Assembly (NCBI GenBank): GCA_045801465.1
Contig: JBJMSU010000231.1
Location: 1-5,139, forward strand
Source: DATFWC01 sp045801465
Lineage (GTDB): Bacteria; Pseudomonadota; Alphaproteobacteria; Rhizobiales; Xanthobacteraceae
DNA: 5,139 nucleotides
Direction: 5' to 3'
How positions within the stretch are numbered: position 1 is the first letter of the stretch; each line of letters opens with the position of its first letter. The notes below the pieces were generated by a model that made no database searches, was not told the origin of the DNA, and saw only the letters and a list, made by a program, of their open reading frames with translations. A program made the translations under genes and the position numbers. Shown one piece after another: positions 5,093 to 5,139 of the stretch.

Positions 5093-5139
5093 TCACTTGC
5101 CCGCCGGCAGCGCCGCCGCTTTCGGCGCCGCGGGCGCGA
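5093..5139 (-). CDS. C-terminal end of an Ala/Pro-rich protein (cut by right window edge)
   Basis: An open minus-strand frame enters from the right edge and stops at TGA (complement of 5093-5095). The 14 visible complete residues, APAAPKAAALPAGK, look like a flexible Ala/Pro/Lys tail such as ends many alphaproteobacterial proteins. The frame stays open to the edge, but any GC-rich sequence of this length could do so by chance, so the call is tentative and no function can be given. The next gene on this strand begins 38 bp downstream. Confidence 0.4.
   Translation of the reverse strand, partial: APAAPKAAALPAGK

Overview
The window is GC-rich, with strong G/C preference at third codon positions in its central genes, and its protein sequences resemble those of soil-dwelling Alphaproteobacteria of the Rhizobiales (Bradyrhizobium-like). 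That placement rests on overall impression and codon use, not on a marker gene. No rRNA, tRNA, CRISPR array, transposase or phage gene is visible. The layout looks like ordinary chromosome with a small metabolic cluster in the middle.

Left part, minus strand: the N-terminal 108 codons of a secreted alpha/beta hydrolase run off the left edge (1-326). A non-coding stretch of about 260 bp follows (327-588), whose only visible structure is a pair of short palindromes (534-565). Next come an unrecognised 180-residue protein (589-1131), a 138-bp gap with one weak hairpin, and a 216-residue glutathione S-transferase related to the phi class (1270-1920).

Centre: a 123-bp divergent intergenic region separates the GST gene from a plus-strand operon. 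It holds an imperfect 23-bp dyad (1948-1970) and a sigma70-like promoter candidate for the operon. The operon has three genes: a PanB-like (ketopantoate hydroxymethyltransferase family) protein at 2044-2853; an alpha/beta-hydrolase-fold protein with Cys in the nucleophile elbow at 2856-3713, only 2 nt downstream; and a family-3 periplasmic solute-binding protein at 3766-4596, 52 bp further on. No permease or ATPase gene is present, and no panC lies in the window.

Right part, minus strand: a small 137-residue protein, probably beta-rich (4641-5054), converges on the operon. The last 15 codons of an Ala/Pro-rich protein enter from the right edge (5093-5139).

The most interesting object is the central operon. 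The PanB-like enzyme keeps the Mg2+-binding Asp residues and the family Lys, but appears to lack the catalytic Glu of true PanB. The adjacent hydrolase has Cys instead of Ser and no obvious triad His. I infer a catabolic or modifying pathway for an unidentified small carboxylate, with the binding protein as uptake or sensing component, rather than pantothenate synthesis. This is a hypothesis from sequence and gene order only.
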